NCBI GenBank assembly: GCA_938015435.1
Contig: CALLPN010000039.1
Span: 1-36,487 of the forward strand
Direction: 5' to 3'
Length of the DNA stretch: 36,487 bases
Source: an uncultured Saprospiraceae bacterium
GTDB taxonomy: Bacteria; Bacteroidota; Bacteroidia; Chitinophagales; Saprospiraceae
Below are positions 8,137 through 16,470 of the stretch, one piece after another. The translations under genes and the position numbers were made by a program. Under the pieces are notes generated by a model that saw only the letters and a list, made by a program, of their open reading frames with translations, did no database searches and had not been told where the DNA came from. Each line of letters starts with the position of its first letter. Position 1 is the first letter of the stretch.

Positions 8137-9904
8137 ATTCCGATGTATTATATTCAGTATTAATCTCTTTCAGCTTTAAAAGAATCTCTTCAGAAATTCG
8201 TAAGTCAGAGGTAGACCAAGATCCATATGATCCGTCCGAGCTTTGTATCTCTTGTATACTATCAAATGTCTTTAAAATAGCAGCCGTTACCTGTAAACCA
8301 ACCTCTGGTGTAGGTAACACAATACCAATTACATGAAAATTGATAGGCCATGACCCATCATAAGATTTATAACTAGGCACTAAGCTCTGCATAAAATCTA
8401 TGAATGGTCGCAAATAACACTCAGGACTAGCGATATTGAAATCTTGTAAAATTAAGTAGTAGAGGTGATCAGGATCCTGATTAGCCTCTGAAATAAAACT
8501 ATCGATATTACAAGATGCAAACTGACTGTGTGATATCCAATTGGCTTGTACATTTACATGACGAATTTTACAAGATCCAATTGCTCTTAAGTACGAAATA
8601 ATCAGGTTAATCGAATTACTAAGTATTCCTTTCCGGTTCACCATTTTGGACATTGACTCTCTAAACTGCCAATCTTCAGGAATGTTAATTTTGCGTTCTT
8701 TTACAATTTTTAAAACCGTCGTAATAATGTCCTTAGGAGATTCATAAAAAACACTGTTTACAATATCGTAATCTGTATAGTGGTTAATAGGTAAGGTGAT
8801 AGCCGTTGGTTGATAGAGCTTTTGACTGACTTTCATATCTGCTATCAGTCTATCTTTATTTTCCTCTATATATGCCAGTTCCTTTTTAAGCAATTGCAAT
8901 TCGGATTTCTTATCGCTTACCGATGTATCAAGTTTTGACAATTGGGAATCTAATTGTATTTTTTGTTTCTTGATTGTTGACGTGTGCTTAGATATAGTAT
9001 TCTCCAATTCACCTTTTTTTTCCTTTAAGGCAATCAGCTCTTCTGATTCTTCAAATATTTTAGAGCGTATCTCTTGGTCTAATTCATCCTTTACTTCACT
9101 ACGAAGTGAATCTATTTTTGCCGTTAGCAAAGATTGACTATCTGAATGCTGAAGAAGAATCTTTAACTCATCGAAAGTAATTTCTATTCCTGACAAATTA
9201 CGCAGAGCTAGCTGCAATTGACTTGATGTTAATTGTTCATCGGTCGAAATTGATTCTTGTAATTCTTGGTACCATCTCTTATTACTTAGAACAGCAGTAG
9301 ATACCGGATGACTTAGATCTCTAACAACAGATCTAAACCACTTACTAATTTGAGAATTTGTATATGCTGGAATTGTTCGTATTGCTTTAGATGGCTTTTC
9401 ATAAACTAATTCTATATCATTGTCTAATATCGAAGGGAGATTATCGTAAACAGCCACTTTGCCCGCTGTAATTGCTACTACATTACCATTTTTATCCCTT
9501 TTGAATGGTCCCCAGTATTTATTGTAATATTTCACATAGAAATTTTTAAGCGGCGCCTCAATATTATCTAAAATTGAAAGGTCAACAATATCATCACCAA
9601 TTAAAAAACCATCAGTCTCTACAATAGTATAGTCAAGTCCACGAATAACCCTGCCTATTCTATATTTATCAGAATATCCTGGATTTTCAACAGTATCCAC
9701 TAGAATATACTTATTGTCTGTATATCCAGAGTAGTTTGCATAAAATTTGACTTCAAAAACATAACCTTCTTCCTTAAAAACTTCTATTATTACATTCTTA
9801 TCAAATATAAAATTCTTAGACTCTGCTTCCCAAAATGCTATTACGGTGAATTTTCCATGATCGTAATCTGGGTGTTTATCCCATGCTTTTAAAATTGCTT
9901 TCAT
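8126..9904 (-). CDS. Coiled-coil protein with degenerate McrB-like AAA+ domain
   Basis: This 592-aa protein has a beta-rich N-terminal region (about 1-180), a helical linker, a long charged coiled coil (about 255-360) and a C-terminal domain that follows the McrB-type AAA+ pattern while lacking its catalytic residues. HVNVQANWISHSQF (449-462) fits the strand after the P-loop in McrB-like proteins. LYYLILQDFNIASPECYL (481-498) aligns with the family's LLDEMNLA-type Walker B, but Gln and Asp replace the Asp-Glu pair. FHVIGIVLPT (523-532) replaces the sensor-1 GTVN-type segment. The place where the P-loop should be (about 421-436) has no GK(S/T). I infer a pseudo-ATPase that may act as a scaffold. 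The start overlaps the upstream gene by 4 bases and the end overlaps the downstream gene by 11 bases. The AAA+ assignment rests on alignment by eye. Confidence 0.7.
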   Translation of the reverse strand: MKAILKAWDKHPDYDHGKFTVIAFWEAESKNFIFDKNVIIEVFKEEGYVFEVKFYANYSGYTDNKYILVDTVENPGYSDKYRIGRVIRGLDYTIVETDGFLIGDDIVDLSILDNIEAPLKNFYVKYYNKYWGPFKRDKNGNVVAITAGKVAVYDNLPSILDNDIELVYEKPSKAIRTIPAYTNSQISKWFRSVVRDLSHPVSTAVLSNKRWYQELQESISTDEQLTSSQLQLALRNLSGIEITFDELKILLQHSDSQSLLTAKIDSLRSEVKDELDQEIRSKIFEESEELIALKEKKGELENTISKHTSTIKKQKIQLDSQLSKLDTSVSDKKSELQLLKKELAYIEENKDRLIADMKVSQKLYQPTAITLPINHYTDYDIVNSVFYESPKDIITTVLKIVKERKINIPEDWQFRESMSKMVNRKGILSNSINLIISYLRAIGSCKIRHVNVQANWISHSQFASCNIDSFISEANQDPDHLYYLILQDFNIASPECYLRPFIDFMQSLVPSYKSYDGSWPINFHVIGIVLPTPEVGLQVTAAILKTFDSIQEIQSSDGSYGSWSTSDLRISEEILLKLKEINTEYNTSEYAS

Positions 9905-11430
9905 ATTATTTGTCTTTTTAGATTTCTCAATACCAGATTAGATGGAGTTTCTGATACTTTGCTCTTGTAAAGTGTATTGTTTATAAATGCTCTAGGGCTC
10001 GGAGCTTCGCAAGTGGTATAATCGACCAATATCTCCTGTCCATATATATCAGATCCTTCATACCTTAAGGTTAATAAAGATAGACCATGAAATTTATTAA
10101 TTATCTCTGCATTGTTTTTCTGTTTTTCTATATAGAAAGAATGGATAGGCTCATCAGGAATTTTAATTTCATAGTACCCAGGTTTCGAATTTGATAAATC
10201 AAAAGATTCTCCTAATTCTAAAACGTATTTTGTTTCATTTATGAATATTGATGTTTTTCTTCTGGATGTAATTATTGGTCCATATCCACATAGATATGCT
10301 TTCCTATGAATTTTTAATCCTTCACTAATATGAATTGACGACTCTCTCTTGCTTACATAATCTACTAATAAGGCTTCAATCATCATAGGTGAATCAATAA
10401 AAAACATGAAAATATTATAATATGACTCAGGTAAAATCTTCTTAGCTATAGTCTGGTAAAAGGTTAGCTGATTAAGTGTAATAATTAATATCTTATCATT
10501 AGTATCAAATCTATTTACTTCACAATACTCCATCATTGAGCTATCATACTTCAGTATGATCGGCTTGCTTATCTTATACCCAATATCTAACAACTTACGT
10601 TGCACTGATTTTGTTGGCAATTTTGATGTAGCGCCATTATCTTCAAGTAGACAGAGTCCATCGAAACGATTAAAAATAAGTCTTGAAGAAACATAAACTG
10701 AATTATCAAGACCATGTGATTCAGTATTGTTGAGGACAAGATATCTTTGATAAAGTTGACGATATATAATTTCATTACTAAACTTATCATCTTTGAGCTT
10801 TCGCAGAAATGTATTTGTGATCTGAGTTTTATATCTATATATTTCTTGTAGTCTATATATCGAGACAAAATCATCAAACCTAAATTTTTGACTTGTATTT
10901 ATACCTATTTCTCTACTTCTAGATTTGAAATATGACACAATACTTTCAATGTCTCGCTTATTAAGATACGATTGATATTTTGGGTAGCTAACAAAGCAAT
11001 ATTGTCCAGACCTTCTTGTTATATTCGTTTCATAACCTAATTTAGAAATAGCGTACGCAAATGATTCCCAAATCTTGTGTTGCGAGTGATCAAATGCTTC
11101 TTGAAGGTGACTCATCTCCATCTCCATGAGAGAGATAAGCCCTTCACGATAAACTACTTTAGTCATCCTAGAGGCACTTAGTATCTGCAGTGCAATAATA
11201 CCTATGCCAGACGGAACGTCTTCAAAAAAATCTCTAAATCCACTCCAGTAATAACCCCCAAATTTATTTGTAGCCGATACTAATTGGTCTTCAGAAACAT
11301 CTAATGCTTCTAATACCTCAATGTGATCATCATCGTCGTACTTGGCAATAAAATATGAACTACCTACACTTGCATCAAGCCACCTATTCCACACCTCTTG
11401 GTTGAATTTGATGTATAGGTCTGCATTCAT
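9901..11430 (-). CDS. Uncharacterised 509-aa protein of the helicase cassette
   Basis: I do not recognise this protein. The N-terminal half is mainly helical and rich in aromatic residues. The stretch around residues 375-435, containing GESFDLSNSKPGYYEIKIPD, looks like an all-beta, Ig-like or carbohydrate-binding-like module. No nuclease, helicase, ATPase or transmembrane motif is visible. It follows the AEP-like gene after 125 bases, the widest gap in the cassette, and overlaps the pseudo-AAA+ gene by 4 bases, so those two are probably translationally coupled. Its position between a possible polymerase-like protein and a scaffold-like protein suggests a structural or sensing role, but that is inference only. 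Confidence 0.8.
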   Translation of the reverse strand: MNADLYIKFNQEVWNRWLDASVGSSYFIAKYDDDDHIEVLEALDVSEDQLVSATNKFGGYYWSGFRDFFEDVPSGIGIIALQILSASRMTKVVYREGLISLMEMEMSHLQEAFDHSQHKIWESFAYAISKLGYETNITRRSGQYCFVSYPKYQSYLNKRDIESIVSYFKSRSREIGINTSQKFRFDDFVSIYRLQEIYRYKTQITNTFLRKLKDDKFSNEIIYRQLYQRYLVLNNTESHGLDNSVYVSSRLIFNRFDGLCLLEDNGATSKLPTKSVQRKLLDIGYKISKPIILKYDSSMMEYCEVNRFDTNDKILIITLNQLTFYQTIAKKILPESYYNIFMFFIDSPMMIEALLVDYVSKRESSIHISEGLKIHRKAYLCGYGPIITSRRKTSIFINETKYVLELGESFDLSNSKPGYYEIKIPDEPIHSFYIEKQKNNAEIINKFHGLSLLTLRYEGSDIYGQEILVDYTTCEAPSPRAFINNTLYKSKVSETPSNLVLRNLKRQII

Positions 11431-11555
11431 TTCTAAATCTGTTTATTTTATCAATAACCACCAGCTAATCTTGCCAATATTTTGTAGTTAAAATTACAAT
11501 TACTCTATCCCAAGTCTGCGACTCATTAGACCCAACTAATGCATTCTGAACTAGT

Positions 11556-12104
11556 TTATCCTTCGTTTCCAATCATTACCAATTCTGGTTTCTTCAAATA
11601 CTGAGCATTATTTGCTGTAATGCGTAATGCTGAGTAATTCTTCTCTAGTGAATGCCCAATCCATCTTGAATCTACTATTTCAAATGGTGTATTCCTATCA
11701 TTCATTAGTAAGCATTTACCAAGAAACTTAATCCACTCCGAATGCTTGAGAAGGGTCATAAAATAAACATGGTATGATCTTCCTGAAGAATAAACATAAA
11801 AAGGCACGTCTATCAACTTACTTACTTTTGACAAGTTGATATCATCAAAAACAGAAATACTTAAGTCTATCATTGGGATAAATCGTTGAGTTCGGCCAAC
11901 ACGTACTACATTATGAATGGCTATATCTGCTCCTTTAATTTTATCTTTAAAACAAGAATTCAAATCAGCCATTGTCGGACTAACTCTTTTAACCTCTCTT
12001 GATAAAGTCACACCCTTAGGGCCAGGCACGTACTGGGACAACTCTAAAAAACTATTCTTAGCGTCTAGCATTCTAATAAATTCTACAATAAATTCATTCT
12101 TCAT
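11556..12104 (-). CDS. Small archaeo-eukaryotic primase (AEP)-like protein
   Basis: This 182-aa protein shows a pattern like AEP/PrimPol catalytic cores. FIPMIDLSIS (75-84) fits motif I, with only the first Asp (D80) of the usual DxD. SGRSYHVYF (107-115) fits the motif II S-x-H with H112, and in real AEPs this segment often reads SGxGxH. FEIVDSRWIGH (141-151) fits the motif III hydrophobic-Asp with D145, followed by ALRIT. At 182 residues it is shorter than known PrimPols and has no zinc or helicase extension. The second motif I acidic residue is Ser82 unless Asp87/Asp88 stands in, so catalysis is uncertain and it might only bind nucleotide or primer ends. It starts 6 bases after the dGTPase homologue stops, which links the two closely. 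The fold assignment is tentative; the gene itself is clear. Confidence 0.65.
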   Translation of the reverse strand: MKNEFIVEFIRMLDAKNSFLELSQYVPGPKGVTLSREVKRVSPTMADLNSCFKDKIKGADIAIHNVVRVGRTQRFIPMIDLSISVFDDINLSKVSKLIDVPFYVYSSGRSYHVYFMTLLKHSEWIKFLGKCLLMNDRNTPFEIVDSRWIGHSLEKNYSALRITANNAQYLKKPELVMIGNEG

Positions 12105-12110
12105 AGCTAT

Positions 12111-13526
12111 TTATATATCTATACCTTTCAACTGTTTATGTAACATCAAACTATAGTTGTCAGTCATTCCTGTGATAAAATCAAGTATCAAATGAATCCT
12201 TGAATGGAACTCTAAAAATACTGGATCCAATCCATCTCTATTGTTACCTCTACAATATATATATGCTTCGATATATTTACCAGGGAGCTTCGCAAAAAGT
12301 CTTCTCTCTACATCTAGTCCTTTTTTCTTAGCGCCACCTATTATTATGTCAAATTCTTCCCTAGAAATCTCTAATAAAGGTGTAAACTCCTCTAGTAGAC
12401 CGTTAATAATATTATACCCTGACAACTCAATATTTTGAGCTTCTTCTGAAGTAAAAAGGAGCTTTTTAGCAACGCTCTTTATAATCTCCAGCAATTTACC
12501 CTCATTAGTATCTTCATGAATTAAGCATTCTTTCGTATCATCCGTGTATTTTTCTATGTCTTCACAATATTTATTCACACAGTAATCCTTTAAATATCTA
12601 TTAACCGTAATTTTAAAATTAAAGAAGTCTTCTGTCGATGTACTTTCATCCAGATCAAAGTATTCCTTTAGATCAATACCCAATTTCAATGCTAAGACAT
12701 CTTTTTTAATTTCCTTTAGAAATTGTACTGCACTAATAATATTCTTTTCAATTCCATCCTCTATATCACTCAAGCAATATGAAATATCATCTGCCGCTTC
12801 CATTATATAGACCAGTGGATGTCTACCTTCGTAACCAATCGAACTTGTAATCTCTTCTACAATATACTTTTCAGTATTAAAATAACCAGCTTTCTTTACA
12901 TGACTACCTTCTTTCTTACAACCTGCATGTCTAGTGTACTTTAGAAATGCTCCAAGTTGAGTATTCAAGAGGTTTAAACCAAAAGGCAAAAACGGCCCTG
13001 GTTTATTTTGCAAATGAGTCATTATTCTAAAACCCTGTGGATTACCATCAAATTCTGTAAAATCGCTCAGATAAACATACTCTATTGAACCTTCTTTTGG
13101 ATAGTCCAATTTTGAATATTTAAATATTTGCTCACCTTTTTTATTAAACCATCTTTTAATAGCTTCTTCACCAAAGTGTCCAAAAGGTAAGTTTCCAATA
13201 TCATGCATAAAACATGACACCTCTACGATATTAACAAAAGCTCTAGAATTATTTTTTTTCAACACCCCCTTTTCGACAAGTATATCAGATATGTTTTGAG
13301 CCATTTGTCGACCACAGTCCGAGACTTCCAAAGTATGAGTCAACCTACTTCGTACAGCCGCATTCTTTTCTAAAGAAAATACTTGAGCTTTCTGCTGAAG
13401 TCTTCTAAATGGCGCAGAAAACAACACCCTTGATCTATCACTAAATGTTTCCTCATCTAGACTCCTATCCGGTATAGTAGTATCTTTCCTTCTAGCACCA
13501 ATAAAAAAATCATTTATATCTTTCAT
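12111..13526 (-). CDS. dgt: HD-domain dGTPase (deoxyguanosinetriphosphate triphosphohydrolase) homologue
   Basis: The dGTPase family hydrolyses dGTP to deoxyguanosine and triphosphate. The metal-binding HD set is complete: RSRLTHTLEV (His64), CFMHDIGNLPFGHFGEEAI (His108-Asp109) and EAADDISYCLSDIEDGI (Asp near residue 247). The N-terminal DRSRVLFSAPFRRLQQKAQVF is the usual entry of this family. At 471 aa it is slightly shorter than E. coli Dgt, which is about 505. Known dGTPases of defence loci deplete dNTPs during phage infection. Here it opens the six-gene cassette, 54 bases after the hsdS stop and 6 bases before the AEP-like gene. I found no promoter with the Bacteroidota pattern in the short gap, so it may be expressed from the hsd transcript. 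A housekeeping role is less likely given the location. Confidence 0.9.
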   Translation of the reverse strand: MKDINDFFIGARRKDTTIPDRSLDEETFSDRSRVLFSAPFRRLQQKAQVFSLEKNAAVRSRLTHTLEVSDCGRQMAQNISDILVEKGVLKKNNSRAFVNIVEVSCFMHDIGNLPFGHFGEEAIKRWFNKKGEQIFKYSKLDYPKEGSIEYVYLSDFTEFDGNPQGFRIMTHLQNKPGPFLPFGLNLLNTQLGAFLKYTRHAGCKKEGSHVKKAGYFNTEKYIVEEITSSIGYEGRHPLVYIMEAADDISYCLSDIEDGIEKNIISAVQFLKEIKKDVLALKLGIDLKEYFDLDESTSTEDFFNFKITVNRYLKDYCVNKYCEDIEKYTDDTKECLIHEDTNEGKLLEIIKSVAKKLLFTSEEAQNIELSGYNIINGLLEEFTPLLEISREEFDIIIGGAKKKGLDVERRLFAKLPGKYIEAYIYCRGNNRDGLDPVFLEFHSRIHLILDFITGMTDNYSLMLHKQLKGIDI

Positions 13527-13580
13527 CTATTCTATTTATATCAATATATATAATTAATGCAAAAGCCAATAACCTATAAC

Positions 13581-14864
13581 TTACTCCCCCATCCGCACCT
13601 GCCCATTCATCAACATCGGCAACAACCAATCGCGAAGCGATGAAAGCTCTTGGTTTTCTTTGGCATTACTAGTCATTTTATCAAAGAAAGGTTTAATTAC
13701 ATATTCAAAATCATCAAGCAAGGATGCGGTGGGAATTGCCAATTTAAAAAGCCCTGCAGAATCTCCATTCAATCTTTTCCTGCCAGAAGTTCCTGTCATT
13801 TTAGAAATAGCATATTTTCTAAATGTATCAGACCTTGCAAGAATAGAGGCAAAAGATGACAAATCTCTTTCTTTGCCTCTCAGAACAATAAATTCTGTAG
13901 ATCCAAAACCAATTTGATTATCGTCGAGCAAAGTTATTAAAGCGGTTTTTCCATTTTCTAAGCATGGAGTAATTCTAGCAACTACAACATCATTATTACG
14001 AAACTTCATACCACCTCCAAACGGTTTTCTTTTAGGTATTTCCGTCATATAGCCTCTTGCAGGAACTGAAGTCATTCCGATATACTGCGCTTCTGTATTC
14101 TTAGACAATGATTCTTTAGGGTTAATTTGAAAAAGGTCACTTAGACTACCAACTCCCCACCGTTCAGGAATCTCTCTCTTCAGCTCATCACTCCACTCCA
14201 TCTTACCACCACTCGACTTATAAGGTCTACCTTCTAGCTTAGGCTTACTCATAGCCTTTGCTTGCTCCGCAGATATCGGAAAATCAAACTGCACAAACCA
14301 ATAATCATAAATCAACTTCGCAATAGATTCTAGCTCATTGTTGATTTGGTTGTTGATGTCTATTTTTTGGTCTAAGTCAATAATTAAGCTAGATATTATT
14401 TTCTGTAAATCTTGGTCACTAGTGAGTGATGTTAATAAATTAAAAACTCTAATTTTGTCTAGTTCGCCTTGTCCAGTAGAACCATCCATAAAGGATTGAA
14501 TCAAGGATTCTTTACTATGAAGTTCAGAACATAAACATAAAGCTTCGTTATAATCCGGAATTCGAACTATCAATATATGACTATCAACTACAACTCTATT
14601 CTCAGATGGTAAGTCCTTTACAAAAGCACACCTGCCTGCTGTACCTTGTCCTGTAGAGTTGAAAAGTATATCCCCAATTTGAATAAATTTAGTTTCACTA
14701 ATTGATTTTTCATCATTCGTAAATCTCGAAAAGGAATAATCTATTCTATTGTTCCTAATGCATTTCTGATTAAGAACAATTATTGAACTTTTCTCAACAT
14801 ACTTTGGTGTTATTCCTTTACCTGAAAACGAAACTAGATCACCTACTCTGCGCCAATCAGTCAT
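13581..14864 (-). CDS. hsdS: Type I restriction-modification specificity subunit HsdS
   Basis: HsdS sets the DNA recognition site of the type I complex. The 427-aa protein has the usual two target-recognition halves. The first (about 1-150) includes FIQIGDILFNSTGQGTAGRC and ends in a helical stretch with DLDQKIDINNQINNELESIA. The central conserved region has IYDYWFVQFDFP and GRPYKSSGGKMEWSDELKRE. The second half (about 235-420) contains FRNNDVVVARITPCLENGK and the second helical repeat at the C-terminus. Both halves look intact, so a bipartite recognition site is expected. It overlaps the end of hsdM by 8 bases. I saw no inverted hsdS copy or invertase nearby, so there is no sign of phase variation by inversion within the window. 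Confidence 0.93.
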   Translation of the reverse strand: MTDWRRVGDLVSFSGKGITPKYVEKSSIIVLNQKCIRNNRIDYSFSRFTNDEKSISETKFIQIGDILFNSTGQGTAGRCAFVKDLPSENRVVVDSHILIVRIPDYNEALCLCSELHSKESLIQSFMDGSTGQGELDKIRVFNLLTSLTSDQDLQKIISSLIIDLDQKIDINNQINNELESIAKLIYDYWFVQFDFPISAEQAKAMSKPKLEGRPYKSSGGKMEWSDELKREIPERWGVGSLSDLFQINPKESLSKNTEAQYIGMTSVPARGYMTEIPKRKPFGGGMKFRNNDVVVARITPCLENGKTALITLLDDNQIGFGSTEFIVLRGKERDLSSFASILARSDTFRKYAISKMTGTSGRKRLNGDSAGLFKLAIPTASLLDDFEYVIKPFFDKMTSNAKENQELSSLRDWLLPMLMNGQVRMGE

Positions 14865-16470
14865 AAAACGAATTTTCTAAAGTCTTTAAAATATTCTTAC
14901 TTAAACCTTGAGATTTTGAAAACAGGTCCTTTAATTTCTCTTGACTTTTCTTTTTCTTCAATTTAAATTCTTTCTCTGATATATCTACGTGATCGATCTT
15001 CACTTCAAAATATTGTCCTGCACTTAGCGAATAATTCTGTTCTTTGATGTCGTCATAACTTACTATTTCTGAAAATTCATCAACAACTTTTTTATCATTG
15101 AAAACATCTATAATCTGTTGTTCTTCAATTTCTGTTAATACTGTCTTCTGGTTTTTCCCTTCCTTTATTTTCACTCCAAGTCCTGAAGCATCCATGAGTA
15201 CAACCTTTCCTTTATTCTTTTTATCTAAAAACAATATTGAGACATTCGTACCAGTAGTCGCAAATATATTACTAGGCATAGATACGACCCCAGCCAGCCA
15301 CTTCTTCTCTACAAGCTCCTGCCTAATCTTCTTATCTATACCACTCTGTGCTGTGATAAAGCCTGTAGGCAAGACTATAGCAGCTTTACCCTTGGTACTC
15401 ATTACGTGCATGATATGCTGAATAAACAGGCTATAAATAGACATCTTATCCTTTGCTTTCTTAGGTACATTAGGTAATCCAGCAAAAAATCTAGATTCAT
15501 TTTCCTTAGTATCTAGATCATCTCTATAGTCGCTGAAGTCTAGCTTAAATGGGGGATTACTCACTATATAATCAAACTTCTCTCCTACGAATGCAGGCTC
15601 CTTGATGGTATTGCCCTGAATGATATTTTGTATAGAGTGTACCAGATTATTGAGTATCAGATTGAGCCTCAGTAGACTAGATGACTTCTGCGATATATCT
15701 TGTGAGTATATAGTACATTTGTCTTCTCCAATGGCATGCGCTAGATTCATAAGTAATGTTCCAGATCCTGCACTAGGATCGTAGCAAGTGACATCTTTTA
15801 CTTTTTTTGTCACAAGTATGGCAGCCATGATCTTGGCTACCGCATGAGGTGTATAATACTCTGCATACTTGCCACCACCGTCTTTGTTATAGTCCTTGAT
15901 CAGATACTCAAATATAGTCGCAAAGAAATCATACTTCTCAGTAAAGATATGCTCAAAACTAAACTCAACGAGTTGATTGATCAATGCTCTACAGAAGTTA
16001 TCCCTCTGACTCCGATCCGTGATATATTCACTCACTCTATCAAACAGTGTGATCTTAGTACCGCCACCTGTCTGTACAGAGAATATATCATTATTTTGTA
16101 TCGCTATATCTCTGAGTGTATCATCAAATAACTTGGCAAAGTCACTCTCGTTTTGTTTTTCAAATAAGTGACTGATAAAGTGTCTTGGCCATAGCTTCGC
16201 TGTATCTGGACCTAGTTGATAGAGTTTCATCTCGTAATCGTCATCCGCGACTTTACTCAATTCCTCTTCCCAGTTCTCCGCTTTTCCCAGTTTTGCATCT
16301 ACTTGCTTAAGTTGATAAGCAAACTTATCATTCATAAACTTATATAGAAAAACCTGAGTAATGATCTTAAATTCGTTACCATCATTGCCCAGTCCATAAC
16401 TGGCACAGATTCCCTTAAGACTATCTATCAGCTCCTTGGTCTGTTGTTCAAAATTTTGTGTTTGGTTCAT
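14857..16470 (-). CDS. hsdM: Type I restriction-modification methyltransferase subunit HsdM
   Basis: This 537-aa N6-adenine methyltransferase subunit has an N-terminal helical domain (about 1-150), the AdoMet-binding motif I DPSAGSGTLL (231-240) and the catalytic SNPPF (304-308), all of the type I HsdM kind. YAEYYTPHAVAKIM (202-215) is the usual segment before motif I. The C-terminus is a lysine-rich helical tail (KLKKKKSQEKLKDLF) that could contact HsdS. Its start abuts the hsdR stop with no gap, and its stop overlaps the hsdS start by 8 bases, so the order is R-M-S and expression is probably coupled. Length and motifs are normal, with no sign of decay. Confidence 0.96.
   Translation of the reverse strand: MNQTQNFEQQTKELIDSLKGICASYGLGNDGNEFKIITQVFLYKFMNDKFAYQLKQVDAKLGKAENWEEELSKVADDDYEMKLYQLGPDTAKLWPRHFISHLFEKQNESDFAKLFDDTLRDIAIQNNDIFSVQTGGGTKITLFDRVSEYITDRSQRDNFCRALINQLVEFSFEHIFTEKYDFFATIFEYLIKDYNKDGGGKYAEYYTPHAVAKIMAAILVTKKVKDVTCYDPSAGSGTLLMNLAHAIGEDKCTIYSQDISQKSSSLLRLNLILNNLVHSIQNIIQGNTIKEPAFVGEKFDYIVSNPPFKLDFSDYRDDLDTKENESRFFAGLPNVPKKAKDKMSIYSLFIQHIMHVMSTKGKAAIVLPTGFITAQSGIDKKIRQELVEKKWLAGVVSMPSNIFATTGTNVSILFLDKKNKGKVVLMDASGLGVKIKEGKNQKTVLTEIEEQQIIDVFNDKKVVDEFSEIVSYDDIKEQNYSLSAGQYFEVKIDHVDISEKEFKLKKKKSQEKLKDLFSKSQGLSKNILKTLENSFYD

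Noticed and set aside
2345..13526. Assignment to DISARM, Druantia or Dpd
   Set aside because: Only the helicase/DUF1998 component is shared. The diagnostic partners (DrmC/D/E with methylase, DruA-D or DruH, DpdA-C) are not recognisable in the window.
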